From Nymphaea colorata (Eukaryota; Streptophyta; Magnoliopsida; Nymphaeales; Nymphaeaceae): a stretch of DNA of 64,000 nucleotides. Every line of letters begins with the position of its first letter. Position 1 is the first letter of the stretch. A program made the position numbers and the translations under genes. A model generated the notes under the pieces. It made no database searches and was not told the DNA's origin. It worked only from the letters and a program-made list of their open reading frames with translations. The DNA lies in NCBI RefSeq assembly GCF_008831285.2, contig NC_045141.1, forward strand, positions 6,341,224 to 6,405,223. The letters run 5' to 3'. Of the stretch, positions 35,891 to 46,619 are shown piece by piece.

Positions 35891-36027
35891 GCAAAATATA
35901 CATGACCTTGAAATTTGACGATTGAAAGCTCCAATCTGATCACATTTTATTTCACTACGGAAAAAATACTTCACTGCTACAAGTAATATAAGGACTTTCG
36001 AAAGTGATAAGAAGAGCTAAGACTATG

Positions 36028-36290
36028 GTTGGGCATCAGGCAGGCTCGGCTCAGTAAAACCTGGTCCAAGTTGGCCCAACGGGCCCAGGCCTGGCCGATA
36101 GCCGAAACCCAGGTCCGGGCTCGACCCTGCCCAGACGTTTGATAATAAAAAAATATTTTTTAAATTTTAAAATATTTTTTAATATAAAATATATTTTTAA
36201 TAATAAAATACATATTATTAAATTCTAAAATAATTAAAAAATATTTTTTTAAGTATTAACGGGCCAAATCGGGCGGATTGGGGTGCCCAC
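36028..36290. repeat. GC-rich-ended, AT-cored repeat, copy 2
   Basis: Left end TGGTTGGGCATCAGGCAGGC, right end reversed GTGGGCACCCCAATCCGCCC, and an AT-only core of about 120 bases. Same architecture as the element at 50581-50863. Confidence 0.65.
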
Positions 36291-36719
36291 ACCAGCTACA
36301 ACATCACTTGCCACTGGATTCAGAGTCCATCTGGAAGTCTTTTCTTTAATTTGGTAGTCTATTATAGCTTTCATGGATGAAGGGTCCCAAAATGCACCAT
36401 TGACACACTTTTGTCCACATCTGTGACACTCAACTCTTATCTTTTCCGTTTTATTCAATGTTTGACATACCAATATGGATCGGACAAAAGTTCTTACGTA
36501 CACTAATACCTCGTCCTAGATATAGACACCCAATCCGACCCAAACAAATAATAGATGGAATGGATGAAGTTCAGAAAAAACAATTACATCTCCTCAAACA
36601 AACAGGCGACCAAGTCTAAATTTTGTTTTTCGAACATCCGGTGTAAACAAACACTCCAAGAACCGACTTGCTTTACAGCTCTATCCACTTGACACACACA
36701 AATGGATTTGTCCCCAGCC

Positions 36720-37035
36720 AGATTCAGTTCAAAATATGGATTCAGATTTAAATTCATATATGAATATAAAAATAGGATTCGGGATGGATTTGATTGTGAC
36801 ATCTGATTTCAGATTCAGATTAGGATGAAAAAGATGGATTTAGATCAGATTCAAATTATCAAATCCGACTTTGGTTTCAGTTTTGGATGAGGAAAAAAAT
36901 CAGATTCAGATTGTGGAATCTGATTTCAGATTCAAATTTGGATATAACTTGTTTTAATTCGTATCCAAACTTGAATCTGAGCGTAACGGTCAACAATATA
37001 TTTTATTTGAATCGGATCCGTTGGCATCCATCTTT
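36720..37035. repeat. GATTCAGAT-rich repeat, partial copy
   Basis: Degenerate GGATTCAGATT runs ending AATCGGATCCGTTGGCATCC. The right end corresponds to the ATTGACATCCCTA end of the family. Confidence 0.6.
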
Positions 37036-37084
37036 GCTGATTTTCTCACTTTTCTAATATTTTACATTTTTATTTTTTGTATTT

Positions 37085-37350
37085 AGGTCCGTCGATTTTC
37101 AAGAAAACCATGGTCAGTGGTTGTCTGGAGTCCTCCCAAGTTCCAACTCCTCCAGGAGTATCGGTGATGACTGTTCATGATGTTCTTAATGAGAAGGTTG
37201 CAGAATATTACTTCAGCTTCTCCAAGAGTACACCCAAAATTGCGTAACGTAGCAGCATGCTGGGGCTTGTGGACATTGAGAAATGGTTCCATATTTGGGT
37301 GGTGGCCTTTTGGTTTTGCTATAAGAGTTCTTCTTAGCAGATTCAAAAGC
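37085..37350 (+). repeat. duplicated segment that shows the empty site of a hAT insertion
   Basis: This matches 40722-40880 and then 41771-41835: GTCCRTCGATTTTCAAGAAA, CTCCTCCARGAGTATCGGTG, CGATGTTCTTAATGAG, then CAGCATGCTGGRGCTTGTGG and GTTCCATATTTGGGTGGTGG. Here the two halves are joined, so the 890 bases between them at 40.9-41.8 kb are an insertion. Confidence 0.8.
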
Positions 37351-37440
37351 AGCACAACGATGCCCAAGAGATGGGATGGCGTCATTGGTCTCCGGGGTTT
37401 ATTCTGTTATGAAACAAAGAAAGTTTTTCTGAGAAGACAT

Positions 37441-37560
37441 TGGGAAAAGAAATGAGCCGGGAGCAAAAGTATTTAAACAAACCTACTTATTTTAGAAAAA
37501 TTAAAAAGAATTTGTTTATTTTTGTCATTATTCAAAAGTGGAAGCCTTCTGTGACGGCAG
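37441..37560 (-). pseudogene. scrap of a further receptor-kinase 3' flank
   Basis: GGGAAAAGAAATGAGCCGGGAGCAAAAGT... and TTTATTTTTGTCATTATTCAAAAGTGGAAGCCTTCTGTGA match the 3' flank and extreme 3' end of the kinase copies at 38590 and 44788. Only about 120 bases remain. Confidence 0.5.
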
Positions 37561-38589
37561 ATGGCTGGCAACGCTATCCTTTCTTTTTTTTCTTTTTTTG
37601 TTACATTAAAAAAGTTCTTCAAAAAGGTCATTTTATTCATTTTTGCTATTATTTTAATAAATTTGTTGAGAATGTGGTTGTTTGAGATTTGTTTACCTCC
37701 AAAAGTGTTTAAAAAGTTGGGCAGCCGTTTGATGCAGGCACATTCTTTGGGTGCCTGTTTCTTTCTTTCTTTTTTTTTTGTTAATTCTAGAATTGTTAGG
37801 CATGAAAACATACGCAAGCATAAATGTGCTTTTAGTGGGTAATAATTTTATATGTCATTTAGTTTATCATAGAAGAACTGTGTGCATTTTTGTGAGATGT
37901 GAGATGCTTCCTGGTGGTACTAGGAATTATCCATTCTAGAGACCAGACTCGATCCAGTTGGATTTTGACCCAAATCCCTTTGTTGAACTTACCCACGTCA
38001 TGAGCTCTTAGTCTCAGGTTCTTTGCATGTGTTTGGTTTTGCAAACCACTTTGATTAGGCATGTCAATGTATTGACTAAGCGCACCTGCCACATGATCAC
38101 CTGATTTTGGATCCAGAAATTTGGAGCAGACAGATTTCGATTGGTCATGCGATTTCATAACTGAATAAGAATGCGGGTCCAATATTCAAGTGGGATAGAA
38201 AAAGGATCCCAATTGATACATATACATATGAATGTCGGATCTGAAATTGTTTTCAAATTAGAATAGGAGATATAGACCCAACCGGTTCGTTTTCGTAACA
38301 GCTAGTGGAAGAACATTTGCTGTTTTACTTGCAAATTGCCTGAGAAGAGCTGGAGTTCAAATTTGTTGTGGGAAAGTTTCGTAAGACGAGAGCTCCCCAT
38401 CAAAATGTTCCGAACAATTTGAGGTGCTAGTTTTCAAAGAGAGCTAGAAATTGTTCCAATCACATGGTAATCTGGGGCTTGTGGCTTTGAGAAATGGAAA
38501 TAATTACTTGTTTTAATCACTTTAAACAGGATGTTGACAGGCTCAGCTCCAAGCTGTGAGACTTGTCCGAATCATAGACATAAACATTG
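37561..38589. other. no gene seen
   Basis: T-rich tracts and AT-rich sequence. Short frames only. Confidence 0.3.
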
Positions 38590-38639
38590 TGTTGGGAAAC
38601 GCAATAAGTCAGAAGCAAAAGTAGACCCCTTGTTTTCCA

Positions 38640-40311
38640 AATAAATGTAAAGGATTGGTTTATGTTTGTCATTCTTCCAAAGGGGAAGCCTTCCGTCGTA
38701 TCGTTTTAAGCCTAGTGACCACCTCCTTCATGTCCATTCTCTCAGTTGGTGCTTTCCTTGGACATGACAACCCCGTCTCCATGATCATGACAAGCAGCTC
38801 ATTTAGAATGGTTTTCGCTGATATTTTGCTTCAGAAGATGATCCTCGATGACATCAAAATTGCAAGCGAAAACGCTTCAGCCACCCACTGCCTCAAAGTA
38901 AACTCCCCATAAAACGTTCATCGGTAGGCTTTGGTCGACACCTTCCAACGGCCCCGATTCTAATTCATCCACTCAACAAGGTCAGAGGGTAATGCACATG
39001 GTCATTAATGAGATGGTTTCAAAAATAAAGAAAGCAGTGCAAAAAAATTAGGGCTAATTATTTTATTTTGATTTATGCTGTACATGAAACTCTATTTTTT
39101 TGTTTCCATGCATTTATAAAGGAGGAAGTGAAATTTTACTAAAGAAAGAAACATACTCAAAAGGGAAACTTGCTGGCATTAGTGTATGTGTGAATTAGGT
39201 TTAATGTTCACCATCTTATTTGGATTCAGACTCATATTCAAATGCAAAATTGCATAGTCATCATCCCCATTAATTTCACTTATTAATCTGATTTCTCTTT
39301 TTCATAATAAAATCCAAGTAATCAGTTGCCAACGGGTTGGTAATCTAAAATTAAAGCTTGATATTTGGAAATTATGGATGTTGATAGAACTTCCTCTCCA
39401 TGGTAAGCAGGACCAAGTTGTCCAAGAAGCAGTTCAAGCATAGAAATTATGATAGGACAAAGAGTTGGTACCTGCCGCAATGTATCCGGTGGTTCCAAGG
39501 GTGCATGTAAGAGTTAAAGATTTGTAACCAACCAGCATCTTTGCAATGCCAAAGCCACCAACATGTGCTGTCATGTTCTCATCTAGAAGCACATTACTTG
39601 GCTTTAGATCACAATGAACTATAGTCTCCCAGCAACCATGGTGAGGATATTCTAGAGCACAAGCAACATCAATCATGATATCCAATCTTTGGAAGAGCTT
39701 CAAGTGATGGCCACGTGAATGTAGACAGACTTCTAGGCTCCCAAGGAGCATGTATTGGAGAACTAAAGCCTTGAAATCTGCACTGGAACAAGATGTGATG
39801 ACTCTAAAAAGGTTTCAATGTCTAATTTGGCACATCATATTGCATTCAATGTCAAAACTTTTTGATGCGCCATCAAATAATAAGTTTAGGACCTTAACAG
39901 CCACCGTTGTTCCATGTATTAAAATTCCCTTCATACACTGAACCAAAGCCTTCACTTCCTTGTTTGTCACCTGAGATAACATTCTGTATGTGATCACTGG
40001 GAGGGTTATTCCATGAAATCTTTCAACCTCCTCCTGATAATGTTTCTCCAACCCCCTCTTTCTATATTTTGCGACAACAATGAGTACCCAAACAATGAGT
40101 ACAAGTGCAAAACCCTCACTTGCTAAAAAAAAAATCAACTCTAAACATGTTGACATTATTGTGCTTCTTCGCTCCATCTGAACATACTAGGACATGGAAT
40201 TTGGGAGCTCCACATAGTGCATAGTTCCCTAGGAACGATTTGGCAGAAAGGTTTGCAAACTTTCCACCACATGGAACCTCTCCTTCGAAATGATTGAAGG
40301 ACAAGTCAATG
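38640..40311 (-). pseudogene. LRR receptor-like kinase (subfamily XII, XA21/EFR type), copy a, kinase part
   Basis: It begins at its upstream end in the last LRR/LRRCT: LSFNHFEGEVPCGGKFANLS, NYALCGAPKF. A membrane segment follows, then a kinase with TTVAVKVLNLLFDGASKSF, LGSLEVCLHSRGHHLKLFQR, IVHCDLKPSNVLLDENM and TLGTTGYIAAG. The HCD shows a non-RD kinase, typical of pattern-recognition receptors. DFG has become GFG, losing the Mg-binding Asp. The glycine loop is out of frame because of an upstream deletion. Exon 1 ends at 39472 (GCAG|GTACC); exon 2 starts at 38959 after an intact AG. In exon 2 about 48 bases are missing relative to copy b, between short CTTT repeats. The ectodomain is cut off at 40312, where a GATTCAGAT-rich repeat begins. 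Confidence 0.88.
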
Positions 40312-40700
40312 ACCTGGGATCAGATTCAGAAACACAAAAATATCCGATCAGACCCAGATCAGACTTAGTTTTAAATAATATCCTATATTCAATGCTCTTA
40401 TATGTTCTAAATCAGTCAGATTCAGTTCAAAAATTTGGATTCAGATTCAAATATAAAAATAGGGTTCCGATCGGATTCTGATTGTGACATCTGTTTTCAG
40501 ATTCAGATTAGGATGAGTAAAAAATGGATTTAGATCAGATTAAATTATGAAATCTGATTTTGGATGAGGAGAAAAATTAAATTCGGATCAGATTCAGATT
40601 GTGGAATCTAATTTCGGATTCAAATTTGGATACGGCCTTTTTCCATTTGTTTCGGAGCTCGAAGCCAACAGACGGTTAATAATATATTTTATTTCAAATA
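40312..40700. repeat. GATTCAGAT-rich repeat that truncates kinase copy a
   Basis: It directly follows the last LRR codons of copy a (plus ...CAATGACCTGGGATCAGATTC). It shares GGATTCAGATTCAAAT and GGATTTAGATCAGATT runs with 36720-37035. Confidence 0.65.
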
Positions 40701-40721
40701 TTTTTTCATTTTATTTTTTGT

Positions 40722-40880
40722 ATTTAGGTCCATCGATTTTCAAGAAAAACAAGGTCAGTCGTTCTCTTGAGTCCTCCCAACTCCTCCAAGAGTATCGGTG
40801 ACGACTGTTCACGATGTTCTTAATGAGCAGGCTGCCGAATAACCTCAACTTTTGAAGGCGGCCTGGAAATAACGTACCAG
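40722..40880 (+). repeat. duplicated segment, left half
   Basis: Left half of the partner of 37085-37350; the right half resumes at 41771 after the hAT-like insertion. Confidence 0.75.
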
Positions 40881-41770
40881 CAGGGGCGGGGGGGGGGGTG
40901 CCTAGGCCATGGCAACGAAAAAAAATATATATTTGAAAAATCAAAATTTTTTAACTTGGCCCGACCCGTCACTCATCTTGGCCCAACCCATCGCTCGCCG
41001 GCCCCGCCCTCTCTCTAGCAGTAGCCCTACCCTAATTTGCCCCTCTCTCGCTTGCTCCCTCCATCTCTCGCCCTTCCCTATTTCACCCCTCTCTCTCGCT
41101 CCCCTACCTCTCAGGCTCTCTTTCACTTGCTCCTTCTCCTCCTGCCCTGGCCCACAACTACAGTCAAATGTTTACTATTGCTACTTGAATACTGTCAATT
41201 GAGGGACTAAGTTACAATACGATATATTGGTTTTGCTTTTCAGGCTATTTGAACTTAACTTTGAGCTTGATCTGCATGTACAATTTGGGTACTGTCTGTA
41301 GCTGGCTTAATAGCAAGACTGTATGCTCTGAAGAAAGCTCATCAAGTCAGGCATTTGTTTTGTAAGTTCTTCTTTATTGGTGCCTTCTTGAAAGCTTCTG
41401 CAAGCTGCCAATTCGGAATATGAATATCATGCTATGCTTTAAAATTTGACAAGTAGCCTAGCTTATGTGCACCTTATGTTCACTGCTGACACTTACGTCA
41501 CTGTAATAGAAATAGAGAACCTTATCTGCCGAGGACAGATCATGCTTTGTGCTAAAGACACAAACAATTATTAAATGTGCCGTAGGACAGGTCGCGCTTC
41601 ACGTTAATGACATGGGCAATTATATAGGACATCAGTTCACTTATACTATACTATGATTTACAAATATTATCTAAAGTGTGTGAGTACATATATATATATA
41701 TATAATATAATATATTATAGTTCGTTGGATCGTTTGGCCCACCCCTGAAAAATTCCTGGCTCTACCCCTG
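40881..41770. mobile_element. non-autonomous hAT-like element, 890 bp
   Basis: Ends CAGGGGCGGGG and, reversed, CAGGGGTAGAGCC. Flanks CGTACCAG (40873-40880) and TGCACCAG (41771-41778) agree at six of eight positions. The related segment at 37085-37350 lacks exactly this stretch, an independent proof of insertion. The interior has CT-rich and AT-rich parts and no transposase frame. Confidence 0.85.
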
Positions 41771-41839
41771 TGCACCAGCATGCTGGAGCTTGTGGACACT
41801 GAGAAATGGTTCCATATTTGGGTGGTGGCCTTTTGGATA

Positions 41840-41995
41840 TGAGTAATTACTTAAAACTAAATCTGAACTGAATCCGTATCTGATCCAATACTTATATATA
41901 TCAGAATCTGAATCCGAATCTAGTCAGATGTTATTTTTTAAATCCAAAGACGATCTATTTCTTAATCACAGATTAATTTTTTTCCCATATCTGTT
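41840..41995. repeat. GATTCAGAT-type repeat, short copy
   Basis: AATCTGAACTGAATCCGTAT and ATCTGAATCCGAATC motifs, the complement orientation of the other copies. Ends unclear. Confidence 0.5.
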
Positions 41996-42951
41996 TCTTT
42001 TTTTTTTTTGGAATGGTTCAATTGGACATGCGATGAAGATGGAAAATGACATTTAAAGTCTATCCATCTTACCAAGTGAATAACGAGGCAGTTCCAATTC
42101 TTTTGCTTACGTTACATGGAAAGGCATGATATCTAGATGAAAGGTAGAAAGAGAGAGAGAACATATAATTAAGTGACAAATTGTCAATGACTTTGGCAAA
42201 AATTGTCAAAAACAATAAAGGAATACAGAAAACGTATAAGAGAAAGGGAGGAAGGGGGTGGTAGGACTCAAAAGAGGAGTTCGAGTTGTGTGCGCCCGCC
42301 AGTGCATGAAACAATCATATGCCAAAAGAAAAGAAAAATAGGGCATCTTTGAAATTACAGAAAAAGAACTGCCTTTTTGAGCCTTTTCACTTTTTTCAAT
42401 TGTTTTTTAATCTGTAAAAAAAAATTCTTTTTTTCTTTTTAACAGGAGCATATGTCATAAACGCGAATATCTCTTGTGAAATCCTTCAAAAGAGGAGTTC
42501 GAGCCACAAAGACGGGTAGCCTCCACTAGTTGCAGGCCACATCAGCATTGGGATTGATAACCATGTCCACCATCGCCACGAATTCCTCCGACTGAGGCAT
42601 TATCTTCTTTTCCTCTTCGCTTGGAACCACTTCCTGAGGTGTGCTTAATCCTTGAGCGCTCACCCTAGGCCTGCTGACCGGCCCAAATGCAGAAGACACT
42701 AATCAATTCCTTGAAAACGTCACCGGTTTCATAATTTGTCGCGAAGTTTGAATGGTTATCATGCTTCAGCAGGCCTTAAGCGAGAGCTCAGGCTTGTTCC
42801 TCTGAGCCGCCGGCCACAGCTCCTGCTTCCCATGTGCAAATTGCAACCGCATAGGCATGAGAATGAACTATTAGAACCACATATCACATATGCTAGTGCA
42901 GATATAACTAAACAAATGCGTGCACACTCTACCAGCCTCCTATGGAAGACG
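41996..42951. other. no gene seen
   Basis: No recognised coding content. A 73-codon plus frame at 42736 is unsupported. Confidence 0.3.
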
Positions 42952-43730
42952 TGTTAAAACGTGGAAAAAAAAAGAACTGAAGCATGTACGTGGTTGTGGT
43001 TCGAACTTTTGATGCCTTTATCCATGGGAAAGGGAGGTTCCTCTTTATTCATTCAATGATGTTCTTGAGAAAAGATGGACTCTCAATATATAGGGTACAG
43101 GCCACACCATTTTAGATAAGATAATCACGCAGTACGTGAATCCGTGATAAACAAAGTGTCAAGAAAGAAGGGATCACATCTCTTATCAAGATCTGTTATT
43201 GTCATGCAGACTACATTTTCGGTGGTTAATGGATTGGGATAGAAATGATAAGAGTAAATCAGCAAAACGTGATTTTAGGGATATTCAAAATAAGAATGTG
43301 CTGAAAATCAAGGAAATTGCTGAAGAAGTTGAAGATCTTGATATCAATGGAAAGACGAGAATTAAAGAAGAGGTTGAGAATCTTGATATCAATAGAAAGA
43401 CGGAAATTAAGGAAGAAGTTGGGGAGATTGATAAAAGCAAAATTGCTGAAATTACTTAAAAGGGAGGCACGGCAGATTTGTTCCATTATAACCTTCCATT
43501 TTGTAATTCTTCATCCACTCAAAAAATTGTGGATCTTGTAAATATAACGTGAAATATGTTTTAGTGCTCTCAATTTTTCAAGAAATTGTGTAGTATCACG
43601 ATTTTGTATACCAAAAATCTTGTAAGCGATAACCTTTATTTGTACTATATATATATGTTGCTTAAAGGAATAAATAATAACAAGTTCTCTCCAGCTTTAT
43701 CTTTCACTCTTCCTCTGCTAAGTTTTCTCA
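42952..43730 (+). repeat. copia-type LTR (orphan), start uncertain
   Basis: The right boundary is firm: the sequence ends TTTTCTCA and is followed without gap by a TGGTATCAGAGC primer-binding site. The left boundary is taken at TGTTAAAACG (42952), which is a guess. It contains two possible TATA-like stretches (about 43083 and 43644). An internal 45-bp tandem repeat from about 43322 (GAAGTTGAAGATCTTGATAT) makes a spurious Lys/Glu-rich frame. No partner LTR was found in the window, so the element is truncated or its remainder was replaced. Confidence 0.6.
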
Positions 43731-43742
43731 TGGTATCAGAGC
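43731..43742 (+). other. primer-binding site, initiator tRNA-Met type
   Basis: TGGTATCAGAGC directly follows an LTR-like end in TCTCA. It fixes the orientation of the orphan element as plus. Confidence 0.8.
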
Positions 43743-44787
43743 AACATGAGAGAGGGAAATCGACTGCTCCCTTCCATCAACTCCAAAAAATCCAAGCTTT
43801 TGTAGAGAGGTTCTTCAGACACCTGGAATTGGAATAATCTTTTGCTTGACAGCAAGAATCGCCTGAAGAATCAGCACCGGCCTTCCTCTCTGCTGCCTGA
43901 TACACCTTCGTCGCCAGCAAATTATTCCAGATAATGGCGGCAAAGGAAGTCAGGGAAGGGCACCTTTCTTGCCGGATTCTTCTTGTGCTCCGGCAGCAGC
44001 CCCTATCTCCAGAATTTCTAAGGGTCAACTGAATTTCTCTGCTTCGGATGTCAGTGACGAACCCATTGCAAATCCTCACGAATCATCTCTAGAAATCTCC
44101 TCTCGGCAGCTCTTGTTCTCAGCCTACAGGTTCAGCTCAACAGCAGGTTCTCTCAACCCTTCACTGAGTCACAAACTCAGGCAGTCATATTTGCTTCTGT
44201 TCAAAGGCTCTGGCTTCTTCCCTGATTTAAGACGGCAAAAGAGCTTCTCCAGCGGAGGAAAGAGGGAGGAAACAGAATTTGGGGCTGTTGGACTGTAATG
44301 AGGTGGTTTTCTTTTCTTTTTTTTTTTGGGCGCGCTTTGAACTATTTCTCTGTTTTCTCTGAGGAGAGCTTGACGGTGATATTCTGAGATTCCTAGTTTT
44401 TCTGCCTCTTGAATGTGAGCATCAAAGCAGAAATTCGTGAAGCCTGCTCTGTTTGCGTCGAACGAACACCACCAAGTCGGGATTTTCTGCATTTATGATA
44501 ATTTAGTCACTCATCTACTAGATATCTAAAGCTCGCAAGCTACAAAATCTACGTATGCATATGCATCAACTTTCCTTTCCTAGCTTGCAGTTCCCGTCCT
44601 TTTTTCTTGTTCTATCAATGCATATAAATGTCCGTCTACATGTTCATGTTCATGTGTGCAACCCACTGAATGAGGCTTTTGGTTGTACAAATTGTATCTT
44701 ACATTTTTGGTGGATTTATGCTGTTTTTTTTAACACTTAAATGGAAAAAGTGATTGTCTTTGCTAAAAGAAAGTTTTTCTATGTGGG
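43743..44787. other. remnant downstream of the orphan LTR; no gene proven
   Basis: The first 500-600 bases are richer in GC than the surroundings and may be the 5' leader and early gag of the copia element, but I recognise no gag motif. A minus-strand frame at 44169-44492 starts MQKIPTWWCSFDANRAGFTN and contains EAEKLGISEYHRQALLREN; it is unrecognised. Confidence 0.3.
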
Positions 44788-46340
44788 TGTTGGGAAACAC
44801 AATAATAAGTCAGAAGGAAAAGCAGGTCCCTTGTTTTCCAAATAAATGTAAAGGATTGATTTATTTTTGTCATTCTTCCAAAGGGGAGGCCTTCCATCGT
44901 ATCGTTTAAAGCCTGGCGACCACCTCCTTCATGTCCATTCTCTCAGTCGGTGATTTCCTTGAACACAACAACCCTGTCTCCATGATCAAGACAAGAAGCT
45001 CATTTGGAACAGTTTCGCTGTTATTTGCTTCAGAAGATGGCCTTTGGCGACATGATCTGAAATCGTTTCACAGTTATTTTGCTTCAGAAGATGACCATCG
45101 ATGACATCTGAATTTGCAAGCAGAAATGGTTCAGCCACCCACTGCTTCAAAGTAAAGTCCCCAATAAAATGTTCATCGGTAGGCTTTCTTCTGGTAAACA
45201 CCTCAAGCAGAAGAATCCCATAGCTGTAGATGTCTGCTTTGGTTGACACCTTTCCAGCCATCCTGAATTCTAATTCATCCAATCAACAAGGTCAGACATG
45301 ATCCTGGCAATATTAGCAAACAATGAACATTGTCGTTAATGAGATGGCTTCAAAATAAAGAAAGTAGTGCAAAAAATTAGGACTAATTATTTTGTTTTGA
45401 TTTATGGTGCACATGAAACTCTATTTTTGTTTCCATGCATTTATAAGGAGGAAGTGAAATTTTACTAAGGAAAGAAACATATTCAAAAGGTAAACTTGCT
45501 GGCATTCGTGTATGTGTGTGAATAATTAGGTTCAATATTCACTATTTTAGTTGGATTCAGGCTCATATTCAAATGCAAAATAGCATAGTCATCATCCCCA
45601 TTAATTTCACTTATTAATCTGATTTTCTCTTTTTCGTAATAAAATCCAGTTAATCTGCTGTCAACGGGTTGGCAATGTAAAATTAAAGCTTGATAGTTGG
45701 AAATTATGGATGTTGATAGAACTTCTCTCCATGGTAAGCAGGACCAAGTAGTCTAAGTAGCAGTTCAAGCATAGAATTTATGATAGGACAAAGAGTTGGT
45801 ACCTGGCGCAATGAATCCGGTGGTTCCAAGTGTACTTGTAAGAGTTGAAGATTTGTGACCAACTAGCATCTTTGCCATGCCAAAGTCACCAACATGTGCT
45901 GTCATGTTCTCATGTAGGAGCACATTACTTGGCTTTAGATCACAATGATCTATAGTCTCCCAACAACCATGGTGAAATATTCTAGAGCACAAGCAACGTC
46001 AATCATGATATCCAATCTTTGGAAGAGATTCAAGTGACGGCCACCTGAACGTAGACAGATTTCTAGGCTCCCAAGGGGCATGTATTGGAGAACTAAAGCC
46101 TTGAAATCTGCACTGGTGCAAGATGTGATGACTCTGAGAAGGTTTCGGTGTCTAATTAACAGCCACCGTTGTTCCATCCACCAAAATTCCTTTATACACT
46201 GAACCAAAGCTTCCACTGCCCAGAAAATTTGCATTGCTGAAGTTGTTCATCGCTTGAGATAACATTCTATATGTAATCACTGGGAGGGTAATTCCACGAA
46301 ATCTTTCAACCTCATGATAATGTCTCTCCAACCCCCTCTT
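44788..46340 (-). pseudogene. LRR receptor-like kinase (subfamily XII), copy b, kinase part
   Basis: It is a second copy of 38590-40060, including the 3' flank starting TGTTGGGAAAC. The glycine loop is intact ([20 protein letters not shown]), but about 75 bases between VAV and RHRNLL are deleted with a frameshift, removing the segment after the catalytic Lys and part of helix C. HCDLKPSNVLLHENM and HVGDFGMAK keep the HCD (non-RD) and the DFG Asp, the best preserved of the three. Exon 1 ends at 45803 (CCAG|GTACC); exon 2 starts at 45269 after TTAG and reads FRMAGKVSTKADIYSYGILL, LEVFTRRKPTDEHFIGDFTL. Exon 2 contains an internal repeat of GATGACATCTGAAA-like sequence and stops early. The ectodomain is missing. 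Confidence 0.88.
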
Positions 46341-46619
46341 TCTATATTTTTCACGTTTTTTTGAAAAAAAATTAAAAAAAAAAACTTGTTTTTAATTCAT
46401 TTTTAACGTGTTTTTTCACTTTTTCAGTTTTTTAACACCAAACAGTTTTTTTTTATTTTTTATTTTTATTTGTTACAAAACCTATTTATCTTGTGATGTT
46501 TGTGCTATTAGTTTCACACAGGAAAATGGATTCAGAAAATCGCCCACAGGTCTAGATTAGATAAGAAAAACTAATAATATAGATAAAAAAAATATTTGAG
46601 GCTCAAATGTTTGAAATCG
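46341..46619. repeat. AT-rich repeat, related to 61540-61915
   Basis: TTTTTCACTTTTTCAGTTTT, AACACCAAACAG and TATTTATCTTGTGATGTTTG correspond to blocks at 61700-61800. A looser relative lies at 55550-55700. The element type is unknown. Confidence 0.5.

Noticed and set aside
40312-40700. Telomere-like or centromeric satellite
   Set aside because: The GATTCAGAT motif is degenerate, copies are dispersed and short, and ends of a transposable element are visible in relatives.
43199-43459. Lys/Glu-rich 86-codon frame as a coiled-coil protein
   Set aside because: It lies in an orphan LTR and stems from a 45-bp tandem repeat.
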